Shown here: piece by piece, positions 1-8,561 of the stretch
How the letters are laid out: every line of letters starts with the position of its first letter
Position numbering within the stretch: the stretch's first letter is position 1
NCBI RefSeq assembly: GCF_016918505.1
Contig: NZ_JAFFPZ010000002.1
Span: forward strand, 124,001 to 188,000
Source of the DNA: Desulforhopalus vacuolatus
Lineage (GTDB): Bacteria > Desulfobacterota > Desulfobulbia > Desulfobulbales > Desulfocapsaceae
Direction: 5' to 3'
Length of the DNA stretch: 64,000 bases
Notes under the pieces: generated by a model
The model's input: only the letters and a program-made list of their open reading frames with translations
Told to the model about the DNA's origin: nothing
The model's database searches: none
Program-made: the position numbers and the translations under genes

Positions 1-1369
1 AAACCGCCAGCGCGGCCTCACCGAGATTGCGCTCACTGCCGATATAACCCATCTCCTTGGCCCTTGCGAAGAGCTCTTCGCGGAAGTCTGGATGGGCAAT
101 GGAAATCATGGCAATCACCCGTTCCTGAATCGATTTTCCGAAGAGATTGACGGCGCCGTATTCGGTGATCACATAGTGTACATCGCCGCGTGGAACCACC
201 GTCACCATGTCTTCAAGTTTCGGCACAATGTTGCTCACCAGCCCCGTTTCCGTTTTACTGACGGAAAAGAGCAGAAGAATGGATTTCCCTCCTGGTGACT
301 GACGCGCTCCGCGGACAAAGTCCGGTATGCCTGAAACGCCTCCAAAGTGGGTAGCGGACATCGCCTCAGCGGTTGTCTGACCAGTGAGATCCATCGCCCG
401 TGCGACGTTGATGGAAACCATGCGGTTGTGCTGGGAGATGATGAACGGGCTGTTGACGTAGTCTGAGGGGTGAAAGTCTACCGCAGGATTGTCGTTGAGA
501 AATTCATACAGGTTCGCTGAACCGATGGCCATTGAGGCGACCATCTTGCCCTCATTGAATCCCTTCTTCTTGTTGTTGATGTTGCCGGTGGAGTAGAGGT
601 GCATCATATCGTCGATCATGAATTGAGAGTGAACCCCGAGATCGTTCTTGTTGGAGAGCGCCTGCATGGTTACCTGCGACATTGCTGCGAGGCCAAGCTG
701 CAGGGTGGCACCATCTTCAATCAATCCCGCTACATATTTTCCCATTTCCTGGGCCTGCTCCATTCCCTGAACAGGCGGTTCCACGGCGATCAGATCCTCA
801 TCGTGTTCTACGATCCAGTCCACATCATTCACATGAATGAAACTCTGTCCCATGATGCGCGGCATCTTATTGTTGACCTGAACGATGACCATATCCGCTG
901 AACGGACCGCTGCCATGCTGATATCCACTGAAATCCCGAGGCTCATCCAGCCAAAGTCGTCTGGTGGGGAAACCTGCACAATGGCTACATGCAGTGGCAT
1001 GCGTCGACTGGTGAAGAGCATTGGTATATCTGACATATTCATCGGCGTGATAAAACGCTGCTGACTGGCGATATTGCTGTCAATTGCGGCACCGAGATAA
1101 AAGGAACGGATGTTGAGATTGGTGTCGTGGGTGCGATCGGCAATGGCGGTGAGTGAGGCTGTTTCACGGCCGAACAGACGGACTATTTCCAGACCACTGA
1201 AAGCGTTGGATTTCTCTACCAGAGCCTTAATCAGTTTTTGCGGTTCACCGCAGCCAGAGCCTATATATACTCGTTGTCCGGAACGAATTTGGGAGACAGC
1301 ACGTTCAGGACTGACTGATTTCTGGAGATAAGCATCGGCCCAATAGATACCGCTGGAGAGATGTGACAT
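1..1369 (-). CDS. Acetyl-CoA hydrolase/CoA-transferase family protein, 5' part (runs off left edge)
   Basis: Read on the minus strand from an ATG at 1369 (AAGGAT 4-5 bases upstream) this frame stays open to base 1, giving about 456 residues without a stop. The protein is of the acetyl-CoA hydrolase / 4-hydroxybutyrate CoA-transferase family: an N-terminal glycine-rich segment (YIGSGCGEPQKL), a middle PPDDFGWMSLG segment, HFGGVSG, and the TEYGAVNLFG motif typical of the C-terminal domain. Members move CoA between acyl-CoAs and carboxylates; beside propionate genes a propionyl-, acetyl- or succinyl-CoA transferase role is likely but not proven. The usual C-terminal end of the family (SIAHPDFREEL) is reached before the window edge and the frame continues, so this copy probably carries an extra C-terminal domain. 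It is divergent from sucC. Confidence 0.85.
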   Translation of the reverse strand, partial: MSHLSSGIYWADAYLQKSVSPERAVSQIRSGQRVYIGSGCGEPQKLIKALVEKSNAFSGLEIVRLFGRETASLTAIADRTHDTNLNIRSFYLGAAIDSNIASQQRFITPMNMSDIPMLFTSRRMPLHVAIVQVSPPDDFGWMSLGISVDISMAAVRSADMVIVQVNNKMPRIMGQSFIHVNDVDWIVEHDEDLIAVEPPVQGMEQAQEMGKYVAGLIEDGATLQLGLAAMSQVTMQALSNKNDLGVHSQFMIDDMMHLYSTGNINNKKKGFNEGKMVASMAIGSANLYEFLNDNPAVDFHPSDYVNSPFIISQHNRMVSINVARAMDLTGQTTAEAMSATHFGGVSGIPDFVRGARQSPGGKSILLLFSVSKTETGLVSNIVPKLEDMVTVVPRGDVHYVITEYGAVNLFGKSIQERVIAMISIAHPDFREELFARAKEMGYIGSERNLGEAALAV

Positions 1370-2025
1370 GGTAGATCCTTCGGAAGGGTGGAGTGGAAAA
1401 AATGTCTTCTGGCGTTTGTTGTCGGCTCCCCGTTGTCTCTATGTGAAAAAAGAGTGACTGGTGCAGGCAGAAGGACGTAAAGTAACAATAATTCTAATGG
1501 AAATGTGACGGAAAAACAAATCTATTCCATCTTTTTTGAATGAGTGATATGATATATCATAAAGTTTGATTTTAGCAGTTGAAGTAGCAGGTTGAATACA
1601 GTAAATTGGTTCGTAGTAAATGTAGTGTAAATGACTTCAGAGGCATGGATTGTTACGAGAAAGTATCTTCCGGCATAGCATTTTTCTGAACCAGTCCCGC
1701 TGGAGAGCGTTTTTAATGCGCTTCAACCATCGGAGATGTTACGCCGTTACGTTTCCCGCTTCATCTTCTCTCTTTCCATCCCCTTCCTTCTTTTTATATG
1801 TCGCTCTGCTGTGCATGCTGTCGTTGCGTGCTGTTCTCAAAATTTCTCAGTTGGTTATACAGGTTTTTCCCGGCCGCAATGTGTGGGAAAGGATCTGTGC
1901 ATGTTATAGAGGAACGTTGCGAAGATCGTGTTCGTGACTGGTAACGGACACCCATCTTTATGGATGAGGTGCCTATTTTATTGTCAGGAGCTCTGCGGCT
2001 CCATAAAGTGTCAGGAAGGTTCACC
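1370..2025. other. Divergent intergenic region between CoA-transferase and sucC
   Basis: About 650 bases with no convincing gene. It must hold the promoters of both flanking genes. A perfect 14-base palindrome, TATGATATATCATA, lies at 1548-1561 in an A/T-rich stretch and could be an operator. Close to sucC a short hairpin (GGAGC...GCTCC, about 1986-2001) precedes the AGGAAGG ribosome binding site. The roughly 450-base distance from the palindrome to sucC suggests a long leader or a promoter nearer sucC; no clear riboswitch motif was recognised. Confidence 0.4.
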
Positions 2026-3183
2026 ATGAAAATTCATGAATACCAGGCAAAAGAACTCTTTCGCAAGTACAAGGTTCCCACCCTTGCGAACGGAGTAGCG
2101 ACAACTGTAGATGGGATTATAGCCGAAGCTGCCAAACTGAAACTCCCTGTGGCAGTGAAAGCACAGATCCACGCAGGTGGACGCGGGAAGGGTGGTGGGG
2201 TTAAACTTGCCAAGACTGCTGAAGAAGTAAAAAAGTATGCCAATGAAATCCTCGGCATGACCCTTGTTACCAAGCAAACCGGGCCTGAAGGACGACTGGT
2301 GAAGACCGTACTCGTAGAGGAAGGCTGTAATATCGCCAAAGAACTCTACCTCTCTTTCATCCCGGACCGTGCAACCTCCACAGTTACCATCATTGCTTCT
2401 GAAGCTGGCGGGATGGACATTGAAGACGTGGCTGCCAACACTCCGGAAAAAATCATCAAGGTTCAGATTAATCCCACCACTGGAATCAAGGGCTTTCACC
2501 TCAATCAGGTTGCCTTTGGTTTGAACATGCCGAAAGAAGTCCTCAAAGAGTTTGCAGGTGTTCTCAGGGGACTCTATCAGCTCTTTATTGATTATGACTG
2601 CTCCATGGTTGAGATTAACCCGCTGGTTATCACCGGCGACAATCACATCATCGCCCTTGATGCCAAGCTGGATGTTGACTCCAACTCCCTCTTCCGTCAT
2701 CCTGATATCGTTGCTTTCCATGATCCCAACGAAGATGATCCGCTTGAAGCAGCTGCTGCCAAATTTAACCTGAACTACATCAACCTCGACGGGAACGTCG
2801 GGAACATGGTTAACGGTGCCGGTCTGGCCATGGCCACCATGGACATCATCAAGCAGGTGGGTGCTGAACCTGCAAACTTCCTTGATGTCGGAGGCGGAGC
2901 TGATGCTGAAATGGTTGAAAACGGTTTTAAAATTATCCTCAGTGATAAGAAAGTGAAGGGGATTCTCATCAACATCTTCGGCGGTATTCTTCGTTGTGAT
3001 GTTCTCGCTCAGGGTGTGGTACAGGCTGCCAAAGCTGTCAACCTCAATATCCCTGTGGTTGTACGCATGGAAGGAACAAACGTAGAAGAAGGTCGGAGAA
3101 TTCTCAAAGAATCCGGACTCACTCTTATTACCGCCAAAAACCTTGCCGATGCTGCCGAGAAGGTTGCTGAGATTGTAAAGTAA
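2026..3183 (+). CDS. sucC: Succinyl-CoA synthetase (ADP/GDP-forming) beta subunit
   Basis: 385 residues, the usual SucC length. The start MKIHEYQAKEL is the family N-terminus and follows an AGGAAGG site, so an upstream in-frame ATG at 1960 is rejected. The N-terminal ATP-grasp domain has the glycine-rich GGRGKGGG loop near residue 50 and the EINPL metal/nucleotide motif near 195; the C-terminal CoA-ligase domain has NIFGGILRCD near 316. With SucD it interconverts succinyl-CoA and succinate with substrate-level phosphorylation in the cytoplasm. The pairing with carboxyltransferase genes downstream puts it in the methylmalonyl-CoA route, where it yields ATP or GTP during propionate oxidation. 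sucD follows after 43 bases. Confidence 0.97.
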   Translation: MKIHEYQAKELFRKYKVPTLANGVATTVDGIIAEAAKLKLPVAVKAQIHAGGRGKGGGVKLAKTAEEVKKYANEILGMTLVTKQTGPEGRLVKTVLVEEGCNIAKELYLSFIPDRATSTVTIIASEAGGMDIEDVAANTPEKIIKVQINPTTGIKGFHLNQVAFGLNMPKEVLKEFAGVLRGLYQLFIDYDCSMVEINPLVITGDNHIIALDAKLDVDSNSLFRHPDIVAFHDPNEDDPLEAAAAKFNLNYINLDGNVGNMVNGAGLAMATMDIIKQVGAEPANFLDVGGGADAEMVENGFKIILSDKKVKGILINIFGGILRCDVLAQGVVQAAKAVNLNIPVVVRMEGTNVEEGRRILKESGLTLITAKNLADAAEKVAEIVK

Positions 3184-3226
3184 GATTTACATAAAAATCG
3201 TTAATTCAACATAGTAGAGGTTCACA

Positions 3227-4099
3227 ATGAGTGTTTTTCTCGATAAGAATACCCGTCTGCTTGTTCAAGGGATTACAGGGAAGGAAGGACAGTTCCACAC
3301 CCGTCAGTGCGTTGCCTATGGCACCAACGTTGTCGCCGGGATGACTCCCGGGAAGGGTGGCCAGAAGATGGATGGTATTCCGGTCTATAACAGTGTGCGC
3401 GAAGCTGCTGAAGCAACGAAACCCAATGCTTCCATGATTCTCGTTCCCCCCCCGTTTGCAGCTGATGCCATTATTGAAGCAATTGATTCTGATATCGCAC
3501 TGATTGTCTGCATCACCGAAGGTATTCCGGTAATGGATATGATGAGAGTGAAAAACTATCTCGCCCAGAAACCGCAGTGCCGCCTTGTCGGTCCAAACTG
3601 CCCGGGTCTGATGACTCCTGGTGAGTGCAAAATCGGTATTATGCCGAACAGCATGGGAAAAGCAGGCGGCCCGGTTGGCGTTATTTCCCGTTCCGGTACC
3701 CTTACCTATGAAGTAATGCATCAGTTGACAGAGGTCGGCCTCGGCCAGACCACCTGTATCGGTATTGGTGGTGACCCGATCAACGGCACCAACTTCATCG
3801 ATTGCCTCACTGCCTTCAACGACGATCCCGAGACTAAAGCTGTCGTTATGGTTGGAGAGATTGGCGGGAATGCTGAAGAAGACGCCTGTGCATTTATCAA
3901 GGCCAATATGGATATTCCGGTGGTTGGTTTTATCGCTGGTCTTACCGCTCCTCCAGGCCGCCGTATGGGGCATGCCGGTGCCATTGTTTCCGGTGGTAAA
4001 GGTACAGCCGAAGCGAAGATTGAAGCCATGAAGGCTGCAGGTGTTCATCACTGCGATAACCTTGGCAAAATCGGTGAATTGGCGAAGAAAGTATTTTAA
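3227..4099 (+). CDS. sucD: Succinyl-CoA synthetase (ADP/GDP-forming) alpha subunit
   Basis: 290 residues, standard for SucD. The N-terminal Rossmann CoA-binding domain has the characteristic [10 protein letters not shown]. The phosphorylated catalytic histidine is in [10 protein letters not shown] (His249), preceded by the TAPPGRRMG loop. It binds CoA and carries the phosphohistidine that passes phosphate to the nucleotide bound by SucC. The start is supported by GAGG nine bases upstream. It is almost certainly co-transcribed with sucC. A 146-base gap rich in hairpins separates it from the next gene, so transcript levels may differ across that gap. Confidence 0.97.
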   Translation: MSVFLDKNTRLLVQGITGKEGQFHTRQCVAYGTNVVAGMTPGKGGQKMDGIPVYNSVREAAEATKPNASMILVPPPFAADAIIEAIDSDIALIVCITEGIPVMDMMRVKNYLAQKPQCRLVGPNCPGLMTPGECKIGIMPNSMGKAGGPVGVISRSGTLTYEVMHQLTEVGLGQTTCIGIGGDPINGTNFIDCLTAFNDDPETKAVVMVGEIGGNAEEDACAFIKANMDIPVVGFIAGLTAPPGRRMGHAGAIVSGGKGTAEAKIEAMKAAGVHHCDNLGKIGELAKKVF

Positions 4100-4117
4100 G
4101 GTGAAGCCATGAGACAG

Positions 4118-4210
4118 CAGGGGAGGCTACTGCTCCCCTGTGTAGAGGGTGTGAGAGAATAAGAGCCTCTACACTGTTACAGGCGGTTGCAGAGCAGATC
4201 TGTAACCGCC
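4118..4210 (+). promoter_or_regulatory. Three consecutive stem-loops between sucD and the carboxyltransferase gene
   Basis: Three perfect or near-perfect hairpins follow each other: CAGGGGAG/CTCCCCTG (4118-4140), GTGTAGAGG/CCTCTACAC (4140-4174) and GGCGGTT-g-CAGA/TCTG-t-AACCGCC (4182-4210). None is followed by a U-run, so they do not look like plain intrinsic terminators. They could be an RNA processing or stabilising element that sets different expression for sucCD and the downstream carboxyltransferase genes, or a structured regulatory leader. Confidence 0.6.
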
Positions 4211-4245
4211 CTCAGACCCTGAAAAAAAGTACCAAGGAGATATTA

Positions 4246-5799
4246 ATGAGTACAACTCAGGAAAAAATCGCAGAGCTGAAGACAAAGAGAGCTGAGGCTC
4301 TTCTCGGCGGCGGTCAGGCCAAGATTGATAAAATCCACGCCAAGGGAAAGAAAACTGCGCGTGAGCGGGTTAACCAGCTGGCAGATCCCGGGACCTTTGA
4401 AGAGTATGATGCCTTTAAACTTCACCGCTGCCATAACTTTGGAATGGAAACGAAACAGTTCCTTGGTGATGGTATCATCACTGGTATCTGCAAAGTTAAT
4501 GGCCGCTCGGTCTATGTTTATGCCCAGGACTTCTCAGTTCTTGCTGGTTCACTCTCTGAAACGCTCGCGGAGAAGATTGTCAAGTTGCAGGATCTGAGCA
4601 TGAGAAACGGGATTCCGATCGTAGGTCTCAACGACTCCGGTGGTGCCCGCATCCAGGAAGGAATTGAAGCACTGCGCGGCTATACCGATATTTTTACACG
4701 TAATGTTCTCGCTTCAGGTGTTGTCCCGCAGATTTCAGGCGTTTTCGGGCCGTGTGCCGGTGGTGCCGTTTACTCTCCTGCGCTTACTGACTTTGTTATT
4801 CAGGTCAATCTCCAAAGTTATATGTTCCTTACCGGGCCGAAGGTTGTTAAAGCCGTGCTCAATGAGGATGTAACGGTTGAAGAGCTTGGTGGCGCATCCA
4901 TGCATACTACGACCTCTGGTGTCACCGACTATGGTGCTCCCACTGAGGATGATGCCCTTGAATATATTAAGGGATTGCTCTCCTTCTGGCCGCAGAACAA
5001 CATGGAAGATTCTCCGGTTATTGAAACGGCAGATCCCTCTTCCCGTCGTTCAGAAGAGCTCAATACGATTATTCCTGATAATCCCAACGCGCCCTACGAC
5101 ATCAAAGACGTTATTCGCTCCACTGTTGATGATGGTTACTTCCTTGAAACCAAAGAGGCTTATGCGCCGAATGTCGTAGTTGGCTTTGGTCGCTACGGTG
5201 GAAAATCAGTAGGTATCGTCGCCAACCAGCCTGCGTATTATGCAGGGGTTCTTGATATTAATGCTTCCTGGAAAGCTGCCCGATTTGTTCGTTTCTGTGA
5301 CTGCTTTAATATTCCGATTATTACTTTTGTTGACGTTCCTGGTTTCCTCCCTGGAAAAGAGCAGGAATTTGGCGGGGTTATCCGCAGTGGTGCCAAATTG
5401 ATGTTTGCTTTCGCTGAGGCCACTGTACCCAAAATTACCATCATTACCCGGAAATCCTATGGTGGTGCCTATTGCGTCATGTCCTCCAAACATCTGCGCT
5501 GTGATGTCAACTTCGCATGGCCGACAGGTGAGATCGCAGTCATGGGCGCCAAAGGGGCTGTTGAGGTCCTTTATGCCCGCGGCGCGAAAGATGAAGCCGA
5601 TCCGGCCAAATATCTCGCTGAGAAGCAGGCAGAGTATGACAAACAGTTCTCTAACCCGTATCGGGCTGCAGAACGTGGTTATATTGATGACGTCATTGAA
5701 CCGGCAGAGACTCGTAAACGTATTATCGATGCTCTTGATTCGCTTAAGAACAAACGTGACGATACTCCCATGAAGAAACATGGAAACATCCCGTTGTAA
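4246..5799 (+). CDS. Methylmalonyl-CoA carboxyltransferase 12S-type subunit (PccB/MmdA family)
   Basis: 517 residues, full length for the acyl-CoA carboxyltransferase family. The start follows AAGGAG at a good distance. The family N-terminus (AKGKKTARERVNQL), the first crotonase-like oxyanion region (NDSGGARIQEG near residue 130), GPCAGGAVYSPALTDF, VDVPGFLPG and the C-terminal KHGNIPL are all visible. It transfers a carboxyl group between biotin and propionyl-CoA/methylmalonyl-CoA. The fused 5S-biotinyl gene downstream argues for a transcarboxylase that uses oxaloacetate/pyruvate as partner; a propionyl-CoA carboxylase would need a biotin carboxylase, and none is seen here. A second paralogue (18961-20496) belongs to the membrane decarboxylase. 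Confidence 0.93.
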   Translation: MSTTQEKIAELKTKRAEALLGGGQAKIDKIHAKGKKTARERVNQLADPGTFEEYDAFKLHRCHNFGMETKQFLGDGIITGICKVNGRSVYVYAQDFSVLAGSLSETLAEKIVKLQDLSMRNGIPIVGLNDSGGARIQEGIEALRGYTDIFTRNVLASGVVPQISGVFGPCAGGAVYSPALTDFVIQVNLQSYMFLTGPKVVKAVLNEDVTVEELGGASMHTTTSGVTDYGAPTEDDALEYIKGLLSFWPQNNMEDSPVIETADPSSRRSEELNTIIPDNPNAPYDIKDVIRSTVDDGYFLETKEAYAPNVVVGFGRYGGKSVGIVANQPAYYAGVLDINASWKAARFVRFCDCFNIPIITFVDVPGFLPGKEQEFGGVIRSGAKLMFAFAEATVPKITIITRKSYGGAYCVMSSKHLRCDVNFAWPTGEIAVMGAKGAVEVLYARGAKDEADPAKYLAEKQAEYDKQFSNPYRAAERGYIDDVIEPAETRKRIIDALDSLKNKRDDTPMKKHGNIPL

Positions 5800-5829
5800 G
5801 GGGTTTCACAATAATTCAGGGGACCAGAT

Positions 5830-6030
5830 ATGAAAAAAAATGCACAAATGAAGATGGCGGCGGCTATGGCGGCTGTCAACGCCTATCTCGAGCAGGAGGC
5901 TGAGGCCTTTCGCCTGGAGCAGGAAGCTGCTGATTCACGGGCGTATAGAGGACCGGATCTCTGGGCTGTGAGCGGACGACAACATCTTATGAGCATGCGT
6001 AATATGGTACAGAGACGCCTGCTCAAGTGA
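5830..6030 (+). CDS. Small protein resembling the soluble tail of OadG/MmdD (possible transcarboxylase assembly subunit)
   Basis: 66 residues behind a GGGGA ribosome binding site, 30 bases after the 12S gene and 41 before the 5S gene, in the same direction. It has an alanine-rich helix (AAAMAAVNAYL), a charged linker and a C-terminal tryptophan/glycine/arginine motif (LWAVSGRQHLM). The C-terminus of the window's own OadG-like protein (18551-18949) ends with a related pattern: an alanine-rich AAITAAI helix, then PRWSQAGL and an arginine-rich end. In Veillonella the small epsilon subunit of methylmalonyl-CoA decarboxylase is known to resemble the delta-subunit tail. By analogy this may tether 12S and 5S subunits. 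It has no membrane segment. The function is inferred from this similarity and the gene position. Confidence 0.7.
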   Translation: MKKNAQMKMAAAMAAVNAYLEQEAEAFRLEQEAADSRAYRGPDLWAVSGRQHLMSMRNMVQRRLLK

Positions 6031-6071
6031 GCCATGACAGAGTTTATATTATTATATAAAGGAGATTTACC

Positions 6072-8036
6072 ATGAGCGACCAAGTAAAACAGACCGCTAT
6101 GAATTATGATATTGACCGTCCTGCTGCTGAGAATCCGATAAAAATTCAGGATCTCTCTTTGCGTGATGGCCATCAGTCTCTCTTCGCCACACGTGGGCGG
6201 ACTGAGGATATGATTCCTGTTGCCGAAAAGATGGATGAAGTCGGCTTCTGGGCCATGGAAGTATGGGGTGGTGCAACTTTCGACACTATGCACCGTTTCC
6301 TCAATGAAGACCCGTGGGAACGTCTGCGGACTCTTAAACGCTACATTAAAAAAACCCCGTTCTCCATGTTGCTTCGTGCGCAGAACCTCGTTGGTTACCG
6401 GAACTACGCTGATGACCTCGCCGAGGCCTTTGTTGATCGGGCAGCTGAAAACGGTATGGATGTTTTCCGGACCTTTGACGCACTGAACGACTATCGGAAC
6501 TTTGAGACCGTTGTAAAAGGCATCAAAAAAGCTGGCAAACACTTCCAGGGTTGTATCTGCTACACCCTGACCGAGCCGCGTCTTGGTGGTGACGTTTATA
6601 ATCACGACTACTACATCAACAAAGCCAAAGCCCTGAAAGATATGGGTGCAGACTCTATCTGTCTGAAGGATATGGCTGGTCTGATGGCTCCGTATGATGC
6701 GTATGATCTGATCACGACCATCAAGAAGGAAGTCCCTGGTATGCCGATTCACCTCCATTCTCACTTCACCTCAGGGATGTCCTCCATGACAACCCTGAAG
6801 GCTATTGAGGCTGGTTGTGATATCGTTGATACCTGTATGAGCCCCTACGCGTTTCGGACTTCTCATGCAGCCGTTGAGCCTTTGGTCATGTCACTGCTTG
6901 GGACCAACCGCGACACCGGTTTTGATATTAAGAAACTCGCTGAGATCAACGAGATTCTTGAAAGAGAGGTTATGCCGAAATACAAGCATCTCCTCAACGA
7001 ACCCAAGATGTCTATCATCGACATCAACGTGCTCCTTCATCAGACTCCGGGTGGTATGCTGTCCAACCTCGTCAATCAGCTTCGCGAGATGGATTCGCTG
7101 GATCGCCTTGACGATGTTTTCAAAGAGTTGCCGCGTGTTCGGAAAGACCTTGGTTCCGTACCGCTTGTCACTCCTACTTCGCAGATTGTTGGTGTTCAGA
7201 CCGTTAATAACGTTCTTAACGATAAAGACGGTGAGCGTTACAGCATGATCACCGGCCAGGTCAAAGACCTCTGTTATGGTCTCTACGGTAAAACTGCTAC
7301 GCCGATTGATCCCGAATTGCAGAAAAAAGCTCTGGTGGGTTACGCACGTGGAGAGACGCCGATTACTGTACGTCCTGCTGAAGTTCTTGAGCCTGAACTT
7401 GAAAAAGCCAAGGCTGAAATTGGTGATCTCGCCAAAGACATGGATGACCTCATTGTTTACGCTCAATTTCCGGTTACCGGGAAGAAATACCTGCAGTGGA
7501 AATATGGTGTAGTTCCTCCGCCGGACAGTGTCAAAGCAATCACCATGGAAGACGTGAAGAAAGCTGACGAACTGTTGAAAAAAGCCAAAGCCGGTGAGCT
7601 TATTGAACCCAAAGCAGGAACTCCTGACAAGAGCGCCAACGTCAGGACTTTCAACGTCTTTGTTGATGGTGAATACTTCGATGTTGATGTTGATCCTACC
7701 GGTGACGGCCCGATTATGGCTGCTGCTCCTGCTGCTGCCGGCCCGGCTCGTCCGGCTGCCGCTCCTGCCGCTGCCGCTGCTGCTAAATCAGCACCCGCTG
7801 CACCCGCACCCGCCGCAGGCGGTGCGGGTGCTGTATGTGCACCTATGCCGGGGATGGTTATCTCTTACAGTGTAAAAGTGGGCGATGCTGTGAAAGCGGG
7901 TGATACTGTTGTTATCCTCGAAGCCATGAAGATGGAAAATGCTCTGAAAGCACCTTGTGATGGTACTGTGAAGAGCATTGATTCTGAATCTGGCGAGTCT
8001 GTTCCGAAGGGAGCTGTTCTGGCTGTAGTTGAGTAA
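6072..8036 (+). CDS. Transcarboxylase 5S-type carboxyltransferase fused to biotinyl (1.3S-like) domain
   Basis: 654 residues. The N-terminal TIM-barrel carboxyltransferase starts with SLRDGHQSLFATR (about 28-40), has CLKDMAGL with the lysine that is carbamylated in the family, and the metal-binding HLHSHFTSG. A conserved carboxylase domain follows, then an Ala/Pro-rich linker (about 555-590) and a biotinyl domain with EAMKMEN (biotin lysine 620). The architecture is that of OadA and PycB. In Propionibacterium the 5S and 1.3S proteins are separate, so this is a natural fusion. Linked to the 12S gene it most likely completes a methylmalonyl-CoA:pyruvate transcarboxylase. Oxaloacetate decarboxylase alpha or pyruvate carboxylase B remain alternatives. 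The start follows AAGGAG. Confidence 0.92.
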   Translation: MSDQVKQTAMNYDIDRPAAENPIKIQDLSLRDGHQSLFATRGRTEDMIPVAEKMDEVGFWAMEVWGGATFDTMHRFLNEDPWERLRTLKRYIKKTPFSMLLRAQNLVGYRNYADDLAEAFVDRAAENGMDVFRTFDALNDYRNFETVVKGIKKAGKHFQGCICYTLTEPRLGGDVYNHDYYINKAKALKDMGADSICLKDMAGLMAPYDAYDLITTIKKEVPGMPIHLHSHFTSGMSSMTTLKAIEAGCDIVDTCMSPYAFRTSHAAVEPLVMSLLGTNRDTGFDIKKLAEINEILEREVMPKYKHLLNEPKMSIIDINVLLHQTPGGMLSNLVNQLREMDSLDRLDDVFKELPRVRKDLGSVPLVTPTSQIVGVQTVNNVLNDKDGERYSMITGQVKDLCYGLYGKTATPIDPELQKKALVGYARGETPITVRPAEVLEPELEKAKAEIGDLAKDMDDLIVYAQFPVTGKKYLQWKYGVVPPPDSVKAITMEDVKKADELLKKAKAGELIEPKAGTPDKSANVRTFNVFVDGEYFDVDVDPTGDGPIMAAAPAAAGPARPAAAPAAAAAAKSAPAAPAPAAGGAGAVCAPMPGMVISYSVKVGDAVKAGDTVVILEAMKMENALKAPCDGTVKSIDSESGESVPKGAVLAVVE

Positions 8037-8081
8037 GGTCGCTTCTACTCAGGACACAGTTGTATGATTGATGTTTGTATC

Positions 8082-8128
8082 CAGGGCCTGTTCCTCCTTT
8101 TGAGAGGGGCAGGCCCTGTGTTTTTTTT
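8082..8128 (+). terminator. Intrinsic terminator of the sucCD-transcarboxylase operon
   Basis: A perfect 9-bp stem (CAGGGCCTG/CAGGCCCTG) is followed by TG and eight T residues, 46 bases after the stop of the 5S-biotinyl gene. Confidence 0.92.
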
Positions 8129-8223
8129 ACTGCAGGGAAGCCAGAACCTCTCAAAAGAGAAAAAGGACGTTCAGTTAATGGTCGGCGTTCTCAGATAAAC
8201 TGAATTCATAAATGAGGTAAAAA

Positions 8224-8457
8224 ATGAAGGCAAGTATCAGCTATTGTACAAAATGAAATTACCTGCCAAGGGCAACCAGTCTGGCTGCCAGAATTGAGAA
8301 AGCTGCAGGTGTGAGTCCTGAGTTGATTCCCGGAGAGCGCGGTGCGTTTGAAGTGGTTATAGACAGTAAACTGATGTATTCCAAATTGGAGACAGGCAGA
8401 TTCCCTGACGAAATAGAGTTGACCGATGAGATAGTTCACGTCTTTGGCTGCAAATAG
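8224..8457 (+). CDS. SelW-like (Rdx family) selenoprotein with in-frame UGA
   Basis: Read through one TGA (8254-8256), the frame encodes 77 residues ending at TAG 8455-8457. The ATG at 8224 has GAGG six bases upstream. The N-terminus reads SYCTK-U-NYLPRATSLA, placing the TGA as the second position of the CxxU redox motif of the SelW/SelT/SelH (Rdx) family. The rest fits the family: IPGERGAFEVVID, then YSKLETGRFPDE. The whole frame after the TGA retains sense, which is unlikely for a chance remnant. A hairpin just 3' of the TGA resembles a bacterial SECIS. Rdx proteins are thioredoxin-like thiol/selenol redox proteins. The gene stands alone between two terminators, beside the peroxidase gene tpx. 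selABC/selD are not in the window, so recoding is inferred. Confidence 0.88.
8271..8289 (+). promoter_or_regulatory. Candidate bacterial SECIS hairpin
   Basis: Starting 15 bases after the UGA, GGCA-a-CCA pairs with UGG-c-UGCC around a GUC apical loop; the loop G is 23 bases after the UGA. Bacterial SECIS elements lie immediately downstream of the UGA and present a G (and U) in a short apical loop recognised by SelB; the CAGUCUG apex is close to the known fdhF apex. There is a single A/C mismatch in the stem. Confidence 0.65.
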
Positions 8458-8500
8458 CAGACAGCAGAAAACGCGCAAGAATTTGGTTCCTGTGAATGTA

Positions 8501-8540
8501 AAAAGGCTGACAGGTCATATATGATCTGTCAGCCTTTTCT
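8501..8540. terminator. Bidirectional terminator between the selenoprotein gene and tpx
   Basis: AAAAGGCTGACAG pairs with CTGTCAGCCTTTT, with a few further inner pairs, and is bordered by A/T runs on both sides. It can terminate the selenoprotein transcript (+) and tpx (-), which converge here. Confidence 0.88.
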
Positions 8541-8561
8541 TATACAATTTCGACGAAAAGA

